NCBI GenBank assembly: GCA_036874045.1
Contig: CM072343.1
Coordinates: 4,236,001-4,300,000 of the forward strand
Direction of reading: 5' to 3'
DNA from: Cymodocea nodosa
Taxonomy: Eukaryota; Streptophyta; Magnoliopsida; Alismatales; Cymodoceaceae
DNA length: 64,000 nucleotides
Shown here: positions 23,481 to 35,869 of the stretch, one piece after another
Layout: each line of letters opens with the position of its first letter
Numbering within the stretch: the first letter of the stretch is position 1
Program-made: the position numbers and the translations under genes
Notes under the pieces: model-generated
What the model saw: the letters and a program-made list of their open reading frames with translations, nothing else
What the model was told of the DNA's origin: nothing
Database searches by the model: none

Positions 23481-24011
23481 AGCCCGCATTGGAATTTTCA
23501 CATGATTTGAGTTAGTTTTATGTACACATATTCACACATTCATATGAAGCAAACATATTCCATGAGATATAATGTAAAACAACTAATATTCTAAAAGAAA
23601 ATATCATTTAAACAACATCCTATATGTGCACATAACAATAAACCTAAAACCTAAATACTCATACACATATGATATGAAAATTTATGCATAAGCATGAGGA
23701 TCATCCATTCTCTTTGTACCTTTGAAGTGCTCCACATTTCTTCTTGCAAATCCTTCACTTGGCTGCAATCCACTTCAATCCACTATGCCTAAGGTTGTCA
23801 CCACTTGTGCTCACATTTTCAAGGGGGAGAACTACCTAGAGTTTTGTGAGAAGAGAAGGCTACGATCTTCACCTCTTCAATGCTCCACTAGTTGTGAATG
23901 GGTTGCCTTCCTCTTAAATTTGATGTCCCCTATACACCTCCAAAAGGGAGCTCAAATTCTTCTTTCTAACAAGGGTACATGATCACCTAAGGTGATATTG
24001 GCATGTAGGAT
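23481..24011 (+). other. Intervening DNA left of G1, no gene seen
   Basis: AT-rich up to about 23700, then a more balanced stretch (23720-24000) with a short open frame of no recognisable family. It ends in AGGAT (24007-24011), the bases directly before the G1 LTR. Confidence 0.4.
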
Positions 24012-26154
24012 TGTTTAGAATGAAAAAGTGCATAATATTAATGGTTAAATGATGGTTAATTGCATAATATTTAGCTTATCATATGAGAATTAAGCTATTT
24101 TGTTATAAGTGCACTATTATATGCTTTAATGAAAGAATCTGCTTAATTTCGGGGAATTAATGTTAATTTAGTACATTTCTGAACTGTCGGTAAATTGCAA
24201 GCTGTGAAATTCTTAAGTATCCGAATTTTCTGTTACTTCGGACAGTTATGTTTAACGTACCGAACAGTTATGCTTAATGTACTGAAGAGTTATGTTTAAA
24301 TTACCGAATAGTTATGTTTTAAAAGAATATTTTATTATTTCCTGAAGTACACATGTCGAAACCATAATGCATGACTTAAGTGGACTTTCGGTGAGTTATC
24401 TCTAATTATCTGAAATTGCAGTTGGGCATCGGATAGTTATGTATGTAACTCTCCGAAATCTCCTTTTATTATAACTGCTGGTGACACATGTCGTGATCTA
24501 GAAGATTGACTTAAGTTATATATCGATGAGTTATCTGTAACTATCCGAAATGCATCTGAGCATCAGATAGTTAAGTTTGTAACTATCCAAAATGCATCTA
24601 GGCATCTGATAGTTAAGTTTGTAAGTATCCGAAATGCACTTGAGCATTGGATAGTTAAATTTATGCACGTGTTTTATAGTTAAATCAACGAAGCAAGTCT
24701 GTTGAGTTATCTGTAACTCCACGGACCATTTATTTTCTAATATGCCACTATAGCGGTTGTAGGAACAGAACAGTTGGAAGAAAAAAAACCACGATCGCAC
24801 GTATCACGTAGGAATTCACTCGTCGAAGGAAGAAGCAATCATCGTCCTTGATATGAATGAAGGAAATCCAACCAATCATTCAAGCAGAAGCAGTTACCAT
24901 TAAAGAAATATAAAAGAAAAGAAGAAAAAAAGTAGTAGGGTGGTGGTCGATGGGTGTGGCTAGTGTGTGTAGAGGAGGATCACTGAGCTTTCTATAGGCA
25001 GTGTCGGCAATTCTCAGAAGTACCACACCAACCATCACCACCACCACCATAATCACCAACCATCGGAGGTCTGTGAGGATACTTTCCTGATGTCGAGTCG
25101 ATTTTGAGCCAAACAAAGTGTCTGACAACCACTGTGAGGAGTGATCACGTCGTAGGAAGGGAAGCCATTTTCACCAAGTACCGACTCATATCTCAAGAGA
25201 TCGTAAAGCTTCTAGCCTTGGCTTCGGGTTGATGCTTGTATGTTGAAGAGGAGATCATCTTGCAATTCTAGACTCGCGATTCTATAGGGAGAGGAGACAG
25301 AATTGTAAGTGGTTTAATTTTCAGTGGTGTAATCGTGTCGCATGTAGTGATGGAAGTATTTACTATCAACTGCGATTACTTTACATTTCACCTTTCACCC
25401 ATTTTCATGCTCATATCAAAACAAAAATACCAAAAACAACTTATCTATGTTTGTATTTTGTATTTGGTATTGTATTATTTGTTTTGTATCGTGATTAATG
25501 TTATCTTTGTCAATGTTGTGAATGCTTTATGTTTGTTTTAGTTTTACAATTTACTAAAATTGGTTCGTTCAATAGACTTAAAGATTTTAATGGTTACTGT
25601 TTGAATTATCTAAATGTTAGTATTGCCTAATGATAAATCTAGTGTTTACTAACATTAAAGAGCTTAATTGATGTTATTTCCAATCTGTGGAACCGCCCAA
25701 TGGTTGGCCGAATTCCTCTGTAAATAGTAGTATTAAATAGGAAAGACAAGCTCGTGGAGTTAACTTAAGTCCATGAGGTTAGTCCGTTGAGTTAGCCATA
25801 ACTCAACGAACTTAGTCTATTGAGTTAACTGTAACTCAACAGAGAGCTTGTTGAATATATAAATTTGATTGTTAAAAACGGAACAGTTCACAATTCTTAA
25901 GCAATTCCCTATGAGATCAACCTGTACTTGCACACTAATACAATAGACATTGTGCACTTGTAGTTAAAATACAAATTAGAATTAATATCTAATTTGTGTG
26001 AAAGGTTGTTTGTTTACTTCTAAAAAGGAATTCAGTGATATAGGCATAAAGATAAATTAACTAAGTAAAAATAGAAGTTAACAAATCCAAGTTTTTCTAG
26101 CGCGTTGCTGGGTAACCAATCAATTTTTCTAGTGCCATGTTGGGGATCCAAACA
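24012..26154 (+). repeat. 5' LTR of G1 (2143 bp)
   Basis: Begins TGTTTAGAATGAAAAAG. Its end is taken at GGATCCAAACA by comparison with the solo LTR at 53688-55049, whose target duplication fixes that end. TATAAAAG is at 24909-24916. U3 (24190-24690) has the TTTCGGTGAGTTA / TAACTATCCGAAA modules. The last 70 bp hold two tRNA-Asp-primer-like repeats (TAGCGCGTTGCTGGG, TAGTGCCATGTTGGGGAT). Confidence 0.8.
24909..24916 (+). promoter_or_regulatory. TATA box of the G1 LTR
   Basis: TATAAAAG at the position conserved in the other G LTRs. The likely transcription start is about 30 bp downstream, around 24945. Confidence 0.65.
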
Positions 26155-26161
26155 AGTTTTC

Positions 26162-26179
26162 TAGCACCGTTGCAGGGGA
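26162..26179 (+). other. tRNA-Asp-type primer binding site of G1
   Basis: TAGCACCGTTGCAGGGGA is close to the Athila primer site TGGCGCCGTTGCCGGGGA. It begins eight bases after the LTR end. Confidence 0.6.
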
Positions 26180-26231
26180 ATTCATATAAGCAACTGTTAG
26201 AGCTGTTTCGTTTTAATAGCTAGAGTGTTGT

Positions 26232-28732
26232 GTGTTTTCTTCTATAATTGAGAATACGCCATATGCTTATGCTCAAAGATTTCTGAAACCTGTAGTTAGC
26301 ATATGTGAATTCTGTAATTTTGAAGGACACGACATTTCTAACTGTTTGAAACTGAGACGTTTGCAGATGGCTAGATCCCATGAACAACAAATGAATTATC
26401 CTCAATATAATAGAGCCGAGTATGAGAATCCTATAGTTTACCCAACTGATGGTCAGTATAGAATGTGTAAGATGTTGAGAGACACTGAAGTTTGGGATAG
26501 GTATGACAGACTAGAGCGTAGTATAGAGCAAAACCTGGACAAACTAGAATACTTTATATGTCAGCAACAAGAAGTCAACCAATTAAACTATAAGGAAGCA
26601 TATTTGGAATCTAAAATGGATATAATTTACGAAACTGGAAAAACCATAATGAAAATTGATCAAAAATTGAATGCAATGAGATTAGATGATCTGGAAAGAA
26701 AACTAAAAGCATTAGACGAATATACAATGAAAATACAAGTTATGCAACAGGACAATGGAAATTATAATGGCATAGATTTGCATAATTTGCAAAATACATA
26801 GCCAAAAGAAAATACTAATGCAAGAGAATTTAAAGAATACACTTTAAAAGTAAAAACAATTTAAGATCATAATCACAAAAAATGATATACATCATGAGAG
26901 TAACGAAAATCTAGAAGATGTATGTGTAACATTAAGATCTGGAACTGATATACCAACAAGAACTCAAAATGAAAATAATATGAAGGTGGATAAGAGTAAA
27001 AATCAAAATGATAATGAAAATGTAATAGCTGAAAATCTAGAAATCACTAAAGAACAATCTGAATCTACTAATGAGGTTAAAAATGATCAAACAAATCAAA
27101 TGAAAGAAAAAGAATCTTTTAAATCACAATCTTTAGCACCCTATCCTAAAAGATTACAACAAACAATACCTGAAAAGCAAGAAAAAATCAAAGAAATTTT
27201 TGAAAAAGTACAAGTTAACATTCCTTTATTAGATCTATTGCAAAAAATGCCACCTTGTGCTAAATTTCTGATGGATTGGTGTACTAAGAAAAGAGAGTGA
27301 AAAGTTCTTAGAAATGTCTTTTTAGCTGAGCAAAGTAGTTCCCTATTTCTGCCACAAATTCCTAAAAAGTTATCTAATCCTGGAATCCCAGTTATATCAT
27401 GCACCATAGGAAATACCATTCTAGAAAGAACCTTAATAGACTTAGGTGTAGGTATAATTGTTATGCCAAGTGATATATTTGCATCCTTAGGATTAGAAGG
27501 CTTAACTCCTACTAGTACGGTTATTCAATTAGCTGATAGAAGTATAAGATACCCTAGAGGAAAAATAGAGGATGTCTTAATTAAAATCAAAAACTTTATA
27601 TATCCTATTGATATTGTAATTTTGGATTCCCAACAAATTAAGCATAAAAGTAGTGATACATCTTTAATTTTGGGAAGGCCATTTTTAGCAACATCAGAGG
27701 CTATTATAAATTGTAAAACTGGAGTAATGAAGTTAGCATATGGTAATGAGGATACTCAATTAAATATTTTTAAACCAGAAAGGTTTGAGGAGTTAGAAAT
27801 GTCCTTACATACCATAGACTTTTTAGAGGATGAAGGAGATATGTTAGATGATGTGATTCAAGAATAATTAAATAGGCAAATCAATTCTAAAACTTTAGAG
27901 GAAAGTGAAAGCATAAATATAGAAGGAGATCAGGAAGAAATTAATTTAGAAAATGATGATATTCAATTAGGAGCTCTAGCTTTTGATGAGTAACATTTAG
28001 AATTAAAACATTTACCTCTTGAATTAACCTATATATTTCTGGAAGAGAAACGAACCTGTCCAATCATTATTGCTTTAGATTTAAAAGAGGATCAAATAGC
28101 TAAATTAAAAGATGTAGTGAAAAGTTATAAAGAAGCAATAGGATGGACTATGACTGATATAAAAGGATTAAGTTCAACTTTATGCTGTCACCACATATAT
28201 TTAGAAGAGAATGCTAAACCTATTAGAATTCCTAAGAGGAGACTAAATCCAAACCTTAAAGAAGTAGTCAGGAAAGAAATAGTAAAATGGTTAGATAATG
28301 ACATAATTTATTTGATTTCAAATAGCTTGTGGGTTAGCCCAATCCATGTAGTTCCTAAGAAATTAGGATTAATAGTTATTAGGAATGAAAGTCAAGACTT
28401 GATACCTACTAGAAAATATGTATAGACTATAGAAAGTTGAATGCTGTGACTAGGAAAGATTATTTTTCCTTACCTTTTATAGATCAAATGCTGGAAAGAT
28501 TAGCAGGGCAAGAATATTTTTGTTTCCTAGATGGGTATTCAGGTTATAATCAAATTCCAGTAGCATTAGAGGATCAAGAGAAAACAACTTTCACCTATCC
28601 TAATGGAACTTATGCTTTTTAGAGAATGCCATTCGGATTATGCAATGCACCAGCCACCTTTCAAAGGTGTATGCAGGACATATTTACTGGAATGACTGAA
28701 GATTTCTTAGAAATATTTATGGATGATTTTAC
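26232..28732 (+). pseudogene. G1 gag-pol part 1: nucleocapsid, protease, reverse transcriptase
   Basis: Directly after a leader of about 70 bp comes a CCHC knuckle (CEFCNFEGHDISNC, 26304-26345), then a Tyr- and coiled-coil-rich region to about 26800. The capsid domain expected before the knuckle in Athila gag is absent. Protease lies at about 27390-27870 with LIDLGVGIIVMPS, where the usual Ala after Gly is Val. The reverse transcriptase starts near 28100 and ends at the catalytic FMDD (28716-28727), where a D LTR is inserted two codons later. In-frame stops near 26800, 26862, 27298, 27865, 27991, 28423 and 28620 break the frame. In the family these domains process the polyprotein and copy element RNA. 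The close match to G2 shows one lineage. Confidence 0.85.
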
Positions 28733-29959
28733 TGGCTTTAGTCATTTAATTTTAATGATATATGCTTTATTAACGTATTTAAATAAGTCTACATAATATT
28801 CTCTAAGTATATTTCTCTAAGTATAATAGTTAACAGATTATCGAAAAGTTTCATTTTTATGTCGGATAAATTAAAGATTTTCGAAGAGTTAGATTTGCAG
28901 TAGTTAAACTTTCGGATAGTTAACGTTTCGTTTTTGTCGAATACTTTATGTTAAAAACTCGTATAGTTAAGTTATCTACACGTGTGTTTTTAATGTTTTA
29001 AGTTGTCATGTGTTTTCCATGTGCGTTTGGTAATGAAAAATCGAATAGTTAGATAACTGTTCGAGTTTTTATATGCATGGATAGATAACTATTCGAGTTT
29101 TATAAAAGGACTAACGAATAGATAAGTTTCTTTGTTTAGTCACGTGTTTTGCGGGTACAAAAACTCGAAGAGTTAAAGGATAAGTGTTCGAGTTTTTTAC
29201 AGAACTTAAAGGATAAATGTTCGACTAAATCGAAGACTTAGAAGATATTCTACAAGACTCCACGAAGATAAAGCTTCGGTGAATCTACGAAGTGGAGATC
29301 GTGGAAATTCAAAATATTAGTGGAGAAAGTGGAAATTAAAATAGAAAGTAATTTGGATTGAAGAGAAAATTAGTACGTGGATTATGGATTATGGATTGTG
29401 GATCAAGTGGATGAACATGCTGAATGTGAAAGACAACATAGTTCAACTACTAATAAAGAGTACGAGCTACATTACAACAGAGGATCCCAATCTCAAAAAC
29501 CAAGTCTGAATATTCAATCTAGATCTCTAATTGAAAAGTTAAGTTTGAATATTCATATTCTGAAAAATTCTCCAACATAAAAAGAAATTCGAAATTCCAA
29601 GCAATTTTAGAAAAGGAGCTGCAACTGTAACAAGTTTGGAAATTCGACAATTGGAGAAGAAGAGATACAGAAGCTGAGCAAAGAGAAAGAAAGAAGCTGT
29701 GTGCATAAAGATCAGGTTTTACACAATTCAAAATTAGTTTTAAATAAGAGCTTTGTTTTCCTATTTGAATTGTATATCAAACATTACTGTATCAAAACCG
29801 TCAAGAAGGGAATTGAGTTGAAAAGATATTGTAAATTCTGTCTTGAAATCAAAGAATAGAATTTCATTTACAAGTGTTTTGTGCTCTTGTTTTATCTGCT
29901 AGTATTTAATTATTAAAGACACAATTCACCCCCCCTCTTGTGATACAGACGATCCTACA
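28733..29959 (+). mobile_element. D-family solo LTR inside G1 reverse transcriptase
   Basis: It begins about TGGCTTTAGTCATTTAA and ends ACAGACGATCCTACA, matching the D LTR at 8955-10189. The G1 sequence ...GATTTTACTG is left of it and ACTGTTTATGGC right of it, so ACTG is duplicated. A fifth duplicated base is not evident and the exact 5' boundary is uncertain by one or two bases. U3 contains ACTTTCGGATAGTTAAC (28908) and CACGTG (28979). Confidence 0.8.
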
Positions 29960-32109
29960 ACTGTTTATGGCAATTCATATGAAGTTTGTTTAAAAAATTT
30001 AGACCAAATATTAAAATAGTGTGTGGAAAAAAATCTGGTTCTAAATTGGGAAAAATGTCACTTCATGGTTAAACAAGGAATAGTCTTAGCGCATGTTGTT
30101 TCTAAGAAAGGGTTGGAAGTAGATAAAGCTAAAATAAAAGTAATTTCTAATCTTTCAGAACCTAAATCAATAAAAGATATTAGATCATTTTTGGGACATA
30201 CTGGTTTTTATAGAAGATTTATTAAAGACTTTAGCAAAATAGCTAGACCTTTAACTAATCTATTAAAAGATGTCCCATTTAAATTTGATAAAAATTGCAA
30301 AGAAGCATTTTTCAGACTTAAAACTAGCTTAATTTCAACTCCTATAATTCAAGCACCTGATTGGAGCCATCCATTTGAATTAATGTGTGATGCATTTGAT
30401 TTTGCTGTAGGAGCAGTGTTGGGACAGAAGATAGAAAAATCTCCTAGAGTGATTCATTATGCAAGCAAAACCTTAAATGATGCTCAAGTTAATTACACAA
30501 CTACTGAAAAAGAACTATTAGCTATTGTGTTTGCCTTGGAAAAGTTTAGATCATATCTGATTGGAGCTAAAGTAATAGTATACACAGATCATGCAGCTTT
30601 AAAACACCTAATAGCAAAAAAAGAAACTAAGCCTAGATTGATCTGATGGATATTATTATTACAAGAATTTGATCTAGAAATTAAAGACAAAAAAGGTTGT
30701 GAGAATGTAGTAGCAGATCATTTATCAAGATTACAAATAGAAAAATCAAATATTGAAATTAAGGATAATTTTCCTGATGAACATTTAATGACCATCAACA
30801 CAATACCTTGGTATGCAGACATAGTTAATTACTTAGTTACTAGTTTAACACCTAAGGATTGGAATAGACAGGATAAGAAATTGTTTTTCTCAAGAGTAAA
30901 ATATTACTATTGGGAAGACCCATACTTATTTAAGAAATGTCTTGATCTGGTTTTAAGGAGGTGTGTTCTAGAAACTTAATATCTGAGCATATTGTCTTTT
31001 TGTCATGACCAAGCTTGTGGAGGGCATTTTGGCTCAGGGAAAACTGTTGCAAAAATTCTACAATGTGGATTTTATTGGCCAACACTATTCAAAGATGCTC
31101 ATAAATATTGCTTAAGTTGTTTAAGATGTCAACAAATAGGAAGAATATCAAAGAGGAATATGATGCCTCTTAATCCTATTATTGAGGTTGAAATCTTTGA
31201 TGTGTGGGGAATAGATTTTATGGGTTCATTTCCTATGTCTAATCAATTTAATTACATATTGTTGGGGGTGGATTATGTATCTAAATGGATAGAAGCTATT
31301 CCTACAAAACTAATGACAACAAAATGGTAATACAATTTATAAGAACCAATATATTTGCCAAATTTGGAATACCTAAAGCTATTATTAGTGATAGAGGAAC
31401 TCATTTCTATAATAGAAATTTTGAAGCCTTAATGAAGAAATATGGAGTAAACCACAAAATTGCAACATCATATCATCCGCAAACAAGTGGACAAGTAGAA
31501 AGTGCTAACAAAACAATTAAGTTAATCATAGAAAAAGTAGTAAATCCTACTAGAACAGATTGGGCTAATAGATTGATAGATGCACTTTGGGCTTATAGAA
31601 TTGCTTATAAAACGAGCTTAGGTATGTCACCTTTTAAGCTAGTATATGGAAAAAGGTGTCATTTACCAGTTGAAATAGAACATAAAGCTTATTGGGCATT
31701 AAAAACTCTAAACACTAATTTAAATCAAGCTGCTGAAAATAGGAAAATGCAATTAATTGAATTAGAAGAATTTAGAAATGAAGCTTATTTGAAAACTGTA
31801 AGAGAAAAAGAGAAAATGAAATTCTAGCATGATAGGAAAATTATTCCAAAAAGCTTTGAAATAGGACAAGAAGTATATCTTTACATGGCTAGACTCCATA
31901 ACCATCTAGGAAAATTAAGATCTAAATGGGCAGGACCTTACATAGTTCGAAATATTTATCCCTATAGAGCTATTGAGATTGAAAATCCTAAAAATCAGAA
32001 TATCTTTAAAGTAAATGGACAAAAACTTAGACCTATTTTGAAAATACCAAAAAGCTCCTTTGGAATTACAAAAAAAGTAAGAGTAGAAGACTACTCGAGC
32101 TTTACTTAG
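29960..32109 (+). pseudogene. G1 pol part 2: RNase H and integrase
   Basis: Continues from TVYG after the D LTR. The reverse transcriptase thumb and connection are followed by RNase H (30380-30620) with the [13 protein letters not shown] and VYTDHAALK blocks. Integrase follows: zinc finger [10 protein letters not shown]...CLRCQQ (30995-31135), catalytic Asp in WGIDFMGSF (31206), Asp in SDRGTHF (31388), Glu in GQVESANK (31490), and a C-terminal GPY module (WAGPYIV, 31926-31946). It ends at TAG, 32109. Breaks: stops near 30018, 30645, 30977 and 31827 and a frameshift near 31310. Integrase inserts the cDNA copy into the host chromosome. The region otherwise aligns along its length with G2 and G3. 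Confidence 0.85.
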
Positions 32110-32673
32110 TAAGAAATCGGTTTTTATTTTATTTTTATTTTTATTTAAAAACAAAAAATATATATAAAATTATAAAATATAAAAAAATCGTTGCGGTTCA
32201 ACTGATTGGATCCATCGATATGATCGGAACATAAAAAATCTATATCAATTTTTAGTAAAAAAAAAAAACTTTTGGTTTTATCGAAACATAGTATCGGCTC
32301 AACCGGAAAAAAAGTCGGTCTGACAGAAACATAGTATCAGTTAAACTGGTAAAAAAAGAAAAAAAAACTATTATCTCAAGTATTTTTTATTATATCTGTC
32401 TATACGGGAGGTCTATTGAGTTACGCTTAATTCAACGAACTTACTCCGTTTAGTCCGTTGAGTTAGCCATAACTCAACGAACTTAGTTCGTGGAGTTATC
32501 GGTAATTCCACGGATGAGAAAGCGAGAGTTGGTTCGGGAAATGACTCGATTACCTGCCTAAACTTAGGGCTTATTTAGACTAAAACTTAGAGTTTTGGTG
32601 GCGTTATCCAGCAGATCAGTTAGAACTTAGAATAGAAAGATCAGAGCGATTACGTGTCGTTGTGTAATTCACG
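32110..32673 (+). promoter_or_regulatory. Spacer between integrase and ORF3, inverted-repeat rich
   Basis: Contains two degenerate copies of ACCGAAACATAGTATCGGTT (near 32281 and 32323), then TTGAGTTACGCTTAATTCAACG and CCGTTGAGTTAGCCATAACT-type inverted pairs (32410-32510). TTATTTAGACTAAAACTTAG at 32570 comes about 100 bp before the ORF3 ATG. The same layout is conserved in G2 and G3. I infer an internal promoter for ORF3. Confidence 0.5.
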
Positions 32674-33231
32674 ATGAGGAAGATGACGCCCGAGTTCTGG
32701 GAAGATGCTGTTGACACATTAGAATTTTTGAAAGAGTTAGAGGAATGGTACACATGACAGAAAATTTGGAATACGACAAGAGAAAAAGAGCTACAGAAGG
32801 TAGAATCCGAACTTTTCAACTTGAGAAGAGTTTTAGTAGATTTGGGTATACAAATACCCTAGATAATGGAAATAAGAATCAGAGTAGCAACAAAAATTGT
32901 TGTTTGTAAAGAAAGAAAAATCAGGCCAAACAACGAAGTAGCCCTAAAGCCAATCCAGTGCAAGGCCAGATTATGGTTCAAAAGGTGCATTGCTGGTCGT
33001 GCAAGGGGTGAAATGAGGCAGCAGCAACAAGTAAAAGAAGAACAAGAGGAGCCGACTACTGAAAGACCTATTCCTAAGGAACAGCAGCCAGGACCTTCAG
33101 TTCCACCATTCAGGCCGTTGGCACAAGCAACAATGTTGGGGCCTTCAACTGAAGAGGAATTAAGAGAATTCCAAGGACTGGTTCAAGTTGGGAAAAACCA
33201 AGGAGAACCAGAAGATGTGGCAGTAGCTAAA
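32674..33231 (+). pseudogene. G1 third ORF, N-terminal piece
   Basis: The ATG at 32674 gives MRKMTPEFWEDAV, matching the starts in G2 (41306) and G3 (60294). The product is a charged helical region (KVESELFNLRR), a basic LWFKRCIAGRARG stretch, then Gln/Glu/Pro-rich sequence (QQQQVKEEQEE) and GPSTEEELREFQGLVQ. In-frame stops occur near 32756 and 32860. The E solo LTR follows with target duplication CTAAA. The position after integrase is that of the third (formerly called env-like) ORF of Athila. No signal peptide or membrane segment is visible here. Confidence 0.7.
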
Positions 33232-34927
33232 TGTTGAGTATTTTGTTTTGATGATGTGTGCTGAATGAAAAATAATCATATTTACTCAATTACTATTGCT
33301 TGTGAAAAGAAATTAAAATCATCAATTAATACAGAAAAAGCTTACTAGCATAAATACTTGTCTGTATTGGATCTGAATTTAATAACTAGTCATTTCATTG
33401 CATTAATTTCTCATTTAATTAAACGTTAAGTTAACGTGTGTTTTTATTGAAAAGCATGATATGTTTTAAAGTTATATCTTCTGTATCATGAACAGTGTAC
33501 ATTTAGACAACTCGTTAAGTTAGAGTTTTGTTTGTATAGAGGTCACGTGAGAACTCGTTAAGTTAGAGGCTTAAAGGTTAAAATAGGTCACGTGAGTAAA
33601 AGAAGAGACGAACTCATAAAGTTAGTGTTATACATATGGTGAAATTATAAGTTACGAATGTTATATTGTATCACGTGAGGTGCACATATTTAACTCGTTA
33701 AGTTAACATAACTAAATGCGTTGAGTTGCTATATTGAACACTAAGGCAACGCGTTAGGTTAGCATTATAAACTTAAGTTGTTATTTTTGCATGTGGTAAA
33801 ATTCTTATTATAAAAACATTTGTTTATTACTGAATCGGTGAGTTAAAGTTTTTTCGAAGACTTATAGTCATAACTATCCGAAAGGTAACTTAAGTCATGT
33901 TTTCAGGTCTTGACACGTGTCTCACTAGTTTTATGGTATAAAATGTTTTTTGGTGACTTACAACCGTAACTATCCGAAACTTAAACTATTTTCGATGAGT
34001 TATCGTTTAACCTTTCGAAAGAAAGGTTAAGCTGGTTCGTTGAGTTAGCTACAGTAATTGTCACGTGAAATGGCACATGAGAAACTCGTTAAGTTAGAAA
34101 TGTTAAGTTATATATACTTGTGTTCCTCATTTAGTTAACATTAAAGTAACGACTTATTATTACACTTGATGGAAAATTCTTTGGACGAGAAAGTTTATTT
34201 TGTAGGAAATTTTTCAGAGATCCAAGACCGATGATTAAAGAAAATTCGAAATATAAACGTGAGTCAGAACGTGTGTGTTTCGATGAAGGAAAAAGCAAAG
34301 ACGTGAAGAACTGGAAAACTGGTAGTGATTAAACATGGAGGATATGCATGAAGTTAACATACAATATAAAAGGCATAGAATTCTCGTTGATTAAATTATC
34401 CTTGCACACTAAACGAAAATCTTTTCAAGGATCAAACTATCCCTGCACACCAAAAGAAAAATCTTTTCAAGGATCGAAAACACCTCTTCGGGAAAATCTC
34501 TCAGGTGGAAGAAAATTCAGTGAAACAGAAAAGGTATTATTTATGTCACTGAAGATTTAAAGTATCAGAAGAAAGCAAATTCGGTGAAGCAGAGAAAGAC
34601 AAGATATTCATCACTGAAGAATTGCTGAAGAAGAAAAAGAAGAAGAAGAAAGATCTCAAACAGGGAGAAATGTTTTAAATTCTGCAAATTAGTTTTCTCT
34701 GTTTGTAGTTATGAAATTGTTTAGATGATACATGGTATCGAGTTATAATTGCATCTACAATTTCTAAGGAGATTGAATTGTATATTGTAATTGAAACCTT
34801 GAATAAAAATGATTTTATGAAAACAATGTCTCGACCTGTTTTTGAGATTTAAAATTTCAATTATATTTCAGAAAATATTAAAAATACATAATTCACCCCC
34901 CCTCTTGTGTAGCCATATGATCCTACA
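33232..34927 (+). mobile_element. E-family solo LTR in G1 ORF3 (1696 bp)
   Basis: Begins TGTTGAGTATTTTG, ends TAGCCATATGATCCTACA, and is flanked by CTAAA on both sides (33227-33231, 34928-34932). TATAAAAG is at 34365-34372. U3 at 33420-34130 holds tandem AACTCGTTAAGTTA units, CACGTGA motifs, then ATAACTATCCGAAAGGTAAC and CTTAAGTCATG followed by GACACGTGTC. After the TATA box, a 41-bp unit (cttttcaaggatc type) is tandemly repeated. Confidence 0.9.
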
Positions 34928-35869
34928 CTAAAGCACACCTGGTATTTGATGCACTTTGCAAGAAGAGGGCTATAGAAAAATTGAAAGCCCAATACAAAAT
35001 TAAAGTTGAACAACATCAAAGAACCACTATCAGATTTGCTGCAAGAGGAGAAGCTGAAGCTGGTCCTTCGAGACCAGCAAATATTGAAAATATTAAACAG
35101 GAAGAGCCAATACCTATGGCTCAAAGGTGTGCAGAACCTTTGTTTATGGATTTAATCTCAGAAGTAGAAGAGGAAGACTAGACATAATTAATCAAACGAA
35201 GGAAAGGAAAAGAGATAGTGCCTAAATGTTAAAAGGAAATTAAATCTAAAGTACCAACATCAACAAGGCCTGTAGAGCCAATTTTGGTGAACCTGCTATC
35301 CGATTCTGAGGAGGAGCAAGAGCAGCAGCAGCAGCAGCAAGAGCAAAGAAAAGAAGAAAATCAGGCTGGAATTCAAGAGCAAAGAAAAGAAGAAAATCAG
35401 ACTGGCATTAGCCTGCAACTTGTACAAGAAGAAGAAACAGAAAATAGGGTAGAAATTGAATTGCCCGTGACTCCATCCCAATCTGCCAGAGAATCAGAAA
35501 GAACGGTGACAATGCAAATTGGTAGTTAGGAGGAAGAAGAAAGAACAGATAATGAACAAGAAGCTAAACAAAGCCATATGGACAAAAATGACTTTGCAGA
35601 TTCAACTGAATTTAATGAAACACTTCAAGATAGAGTGGAAAGTTCTGCTGGCTCACCACCATAGACAAAAGCAGAAGCAAATATTCAGGAATCTGTAGAA
35701 CATTTTCAGCAAGTTCAAGTTCAGCCTATGGAAGAGGAAGATCAAGAACAAACCCCTCTAGAACAACAAAGTCACATTCCTGACCCGACTAAAGCAACAT
35801 TTCTAAATGAAGTACACTTTTGGAGTCAGGAAGCTTATAATAAATATCAAGAGATTAGGGGTTATCATA
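34928..35869 (+). pseudogene. G1 third ORF, middle piece
   Basis: Resumes as AHLVFDALCKKRAIEKLKAQ after the E LTR. It carries EAGPSRPANIENIKQEEPIP, repeated DLISE/NLLSDSEEEQ acidic blocks, a CAG-rich run (35318-35338, poly-Gln) with a 39-bp tandem repeat just after it, and a Pro/Ser/Glu linker. It ends in LNEVHFWSQEAYNKYQEIRG, where the C-terminal domain begins. Stops near 35179, 35230, 35527 and 35662. This part is low-complexity and probably disordered. It is interrupted at 35869 by a C solo LTR. Confidence 0.7.

Noticed and set aside
29377-29731. ORFs on both strands of the D solo LTR
   Set aside because: They fall in the R/U5 part of the LTR, differ between the two D copies and show no domain.
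35284-35345. CAG repeat as a possible regulatory or disease-type microsatellite
   Set aside because: About seven units, in frame with the Gln/Glu-rich third ORF of a dead element; nothing special about it.
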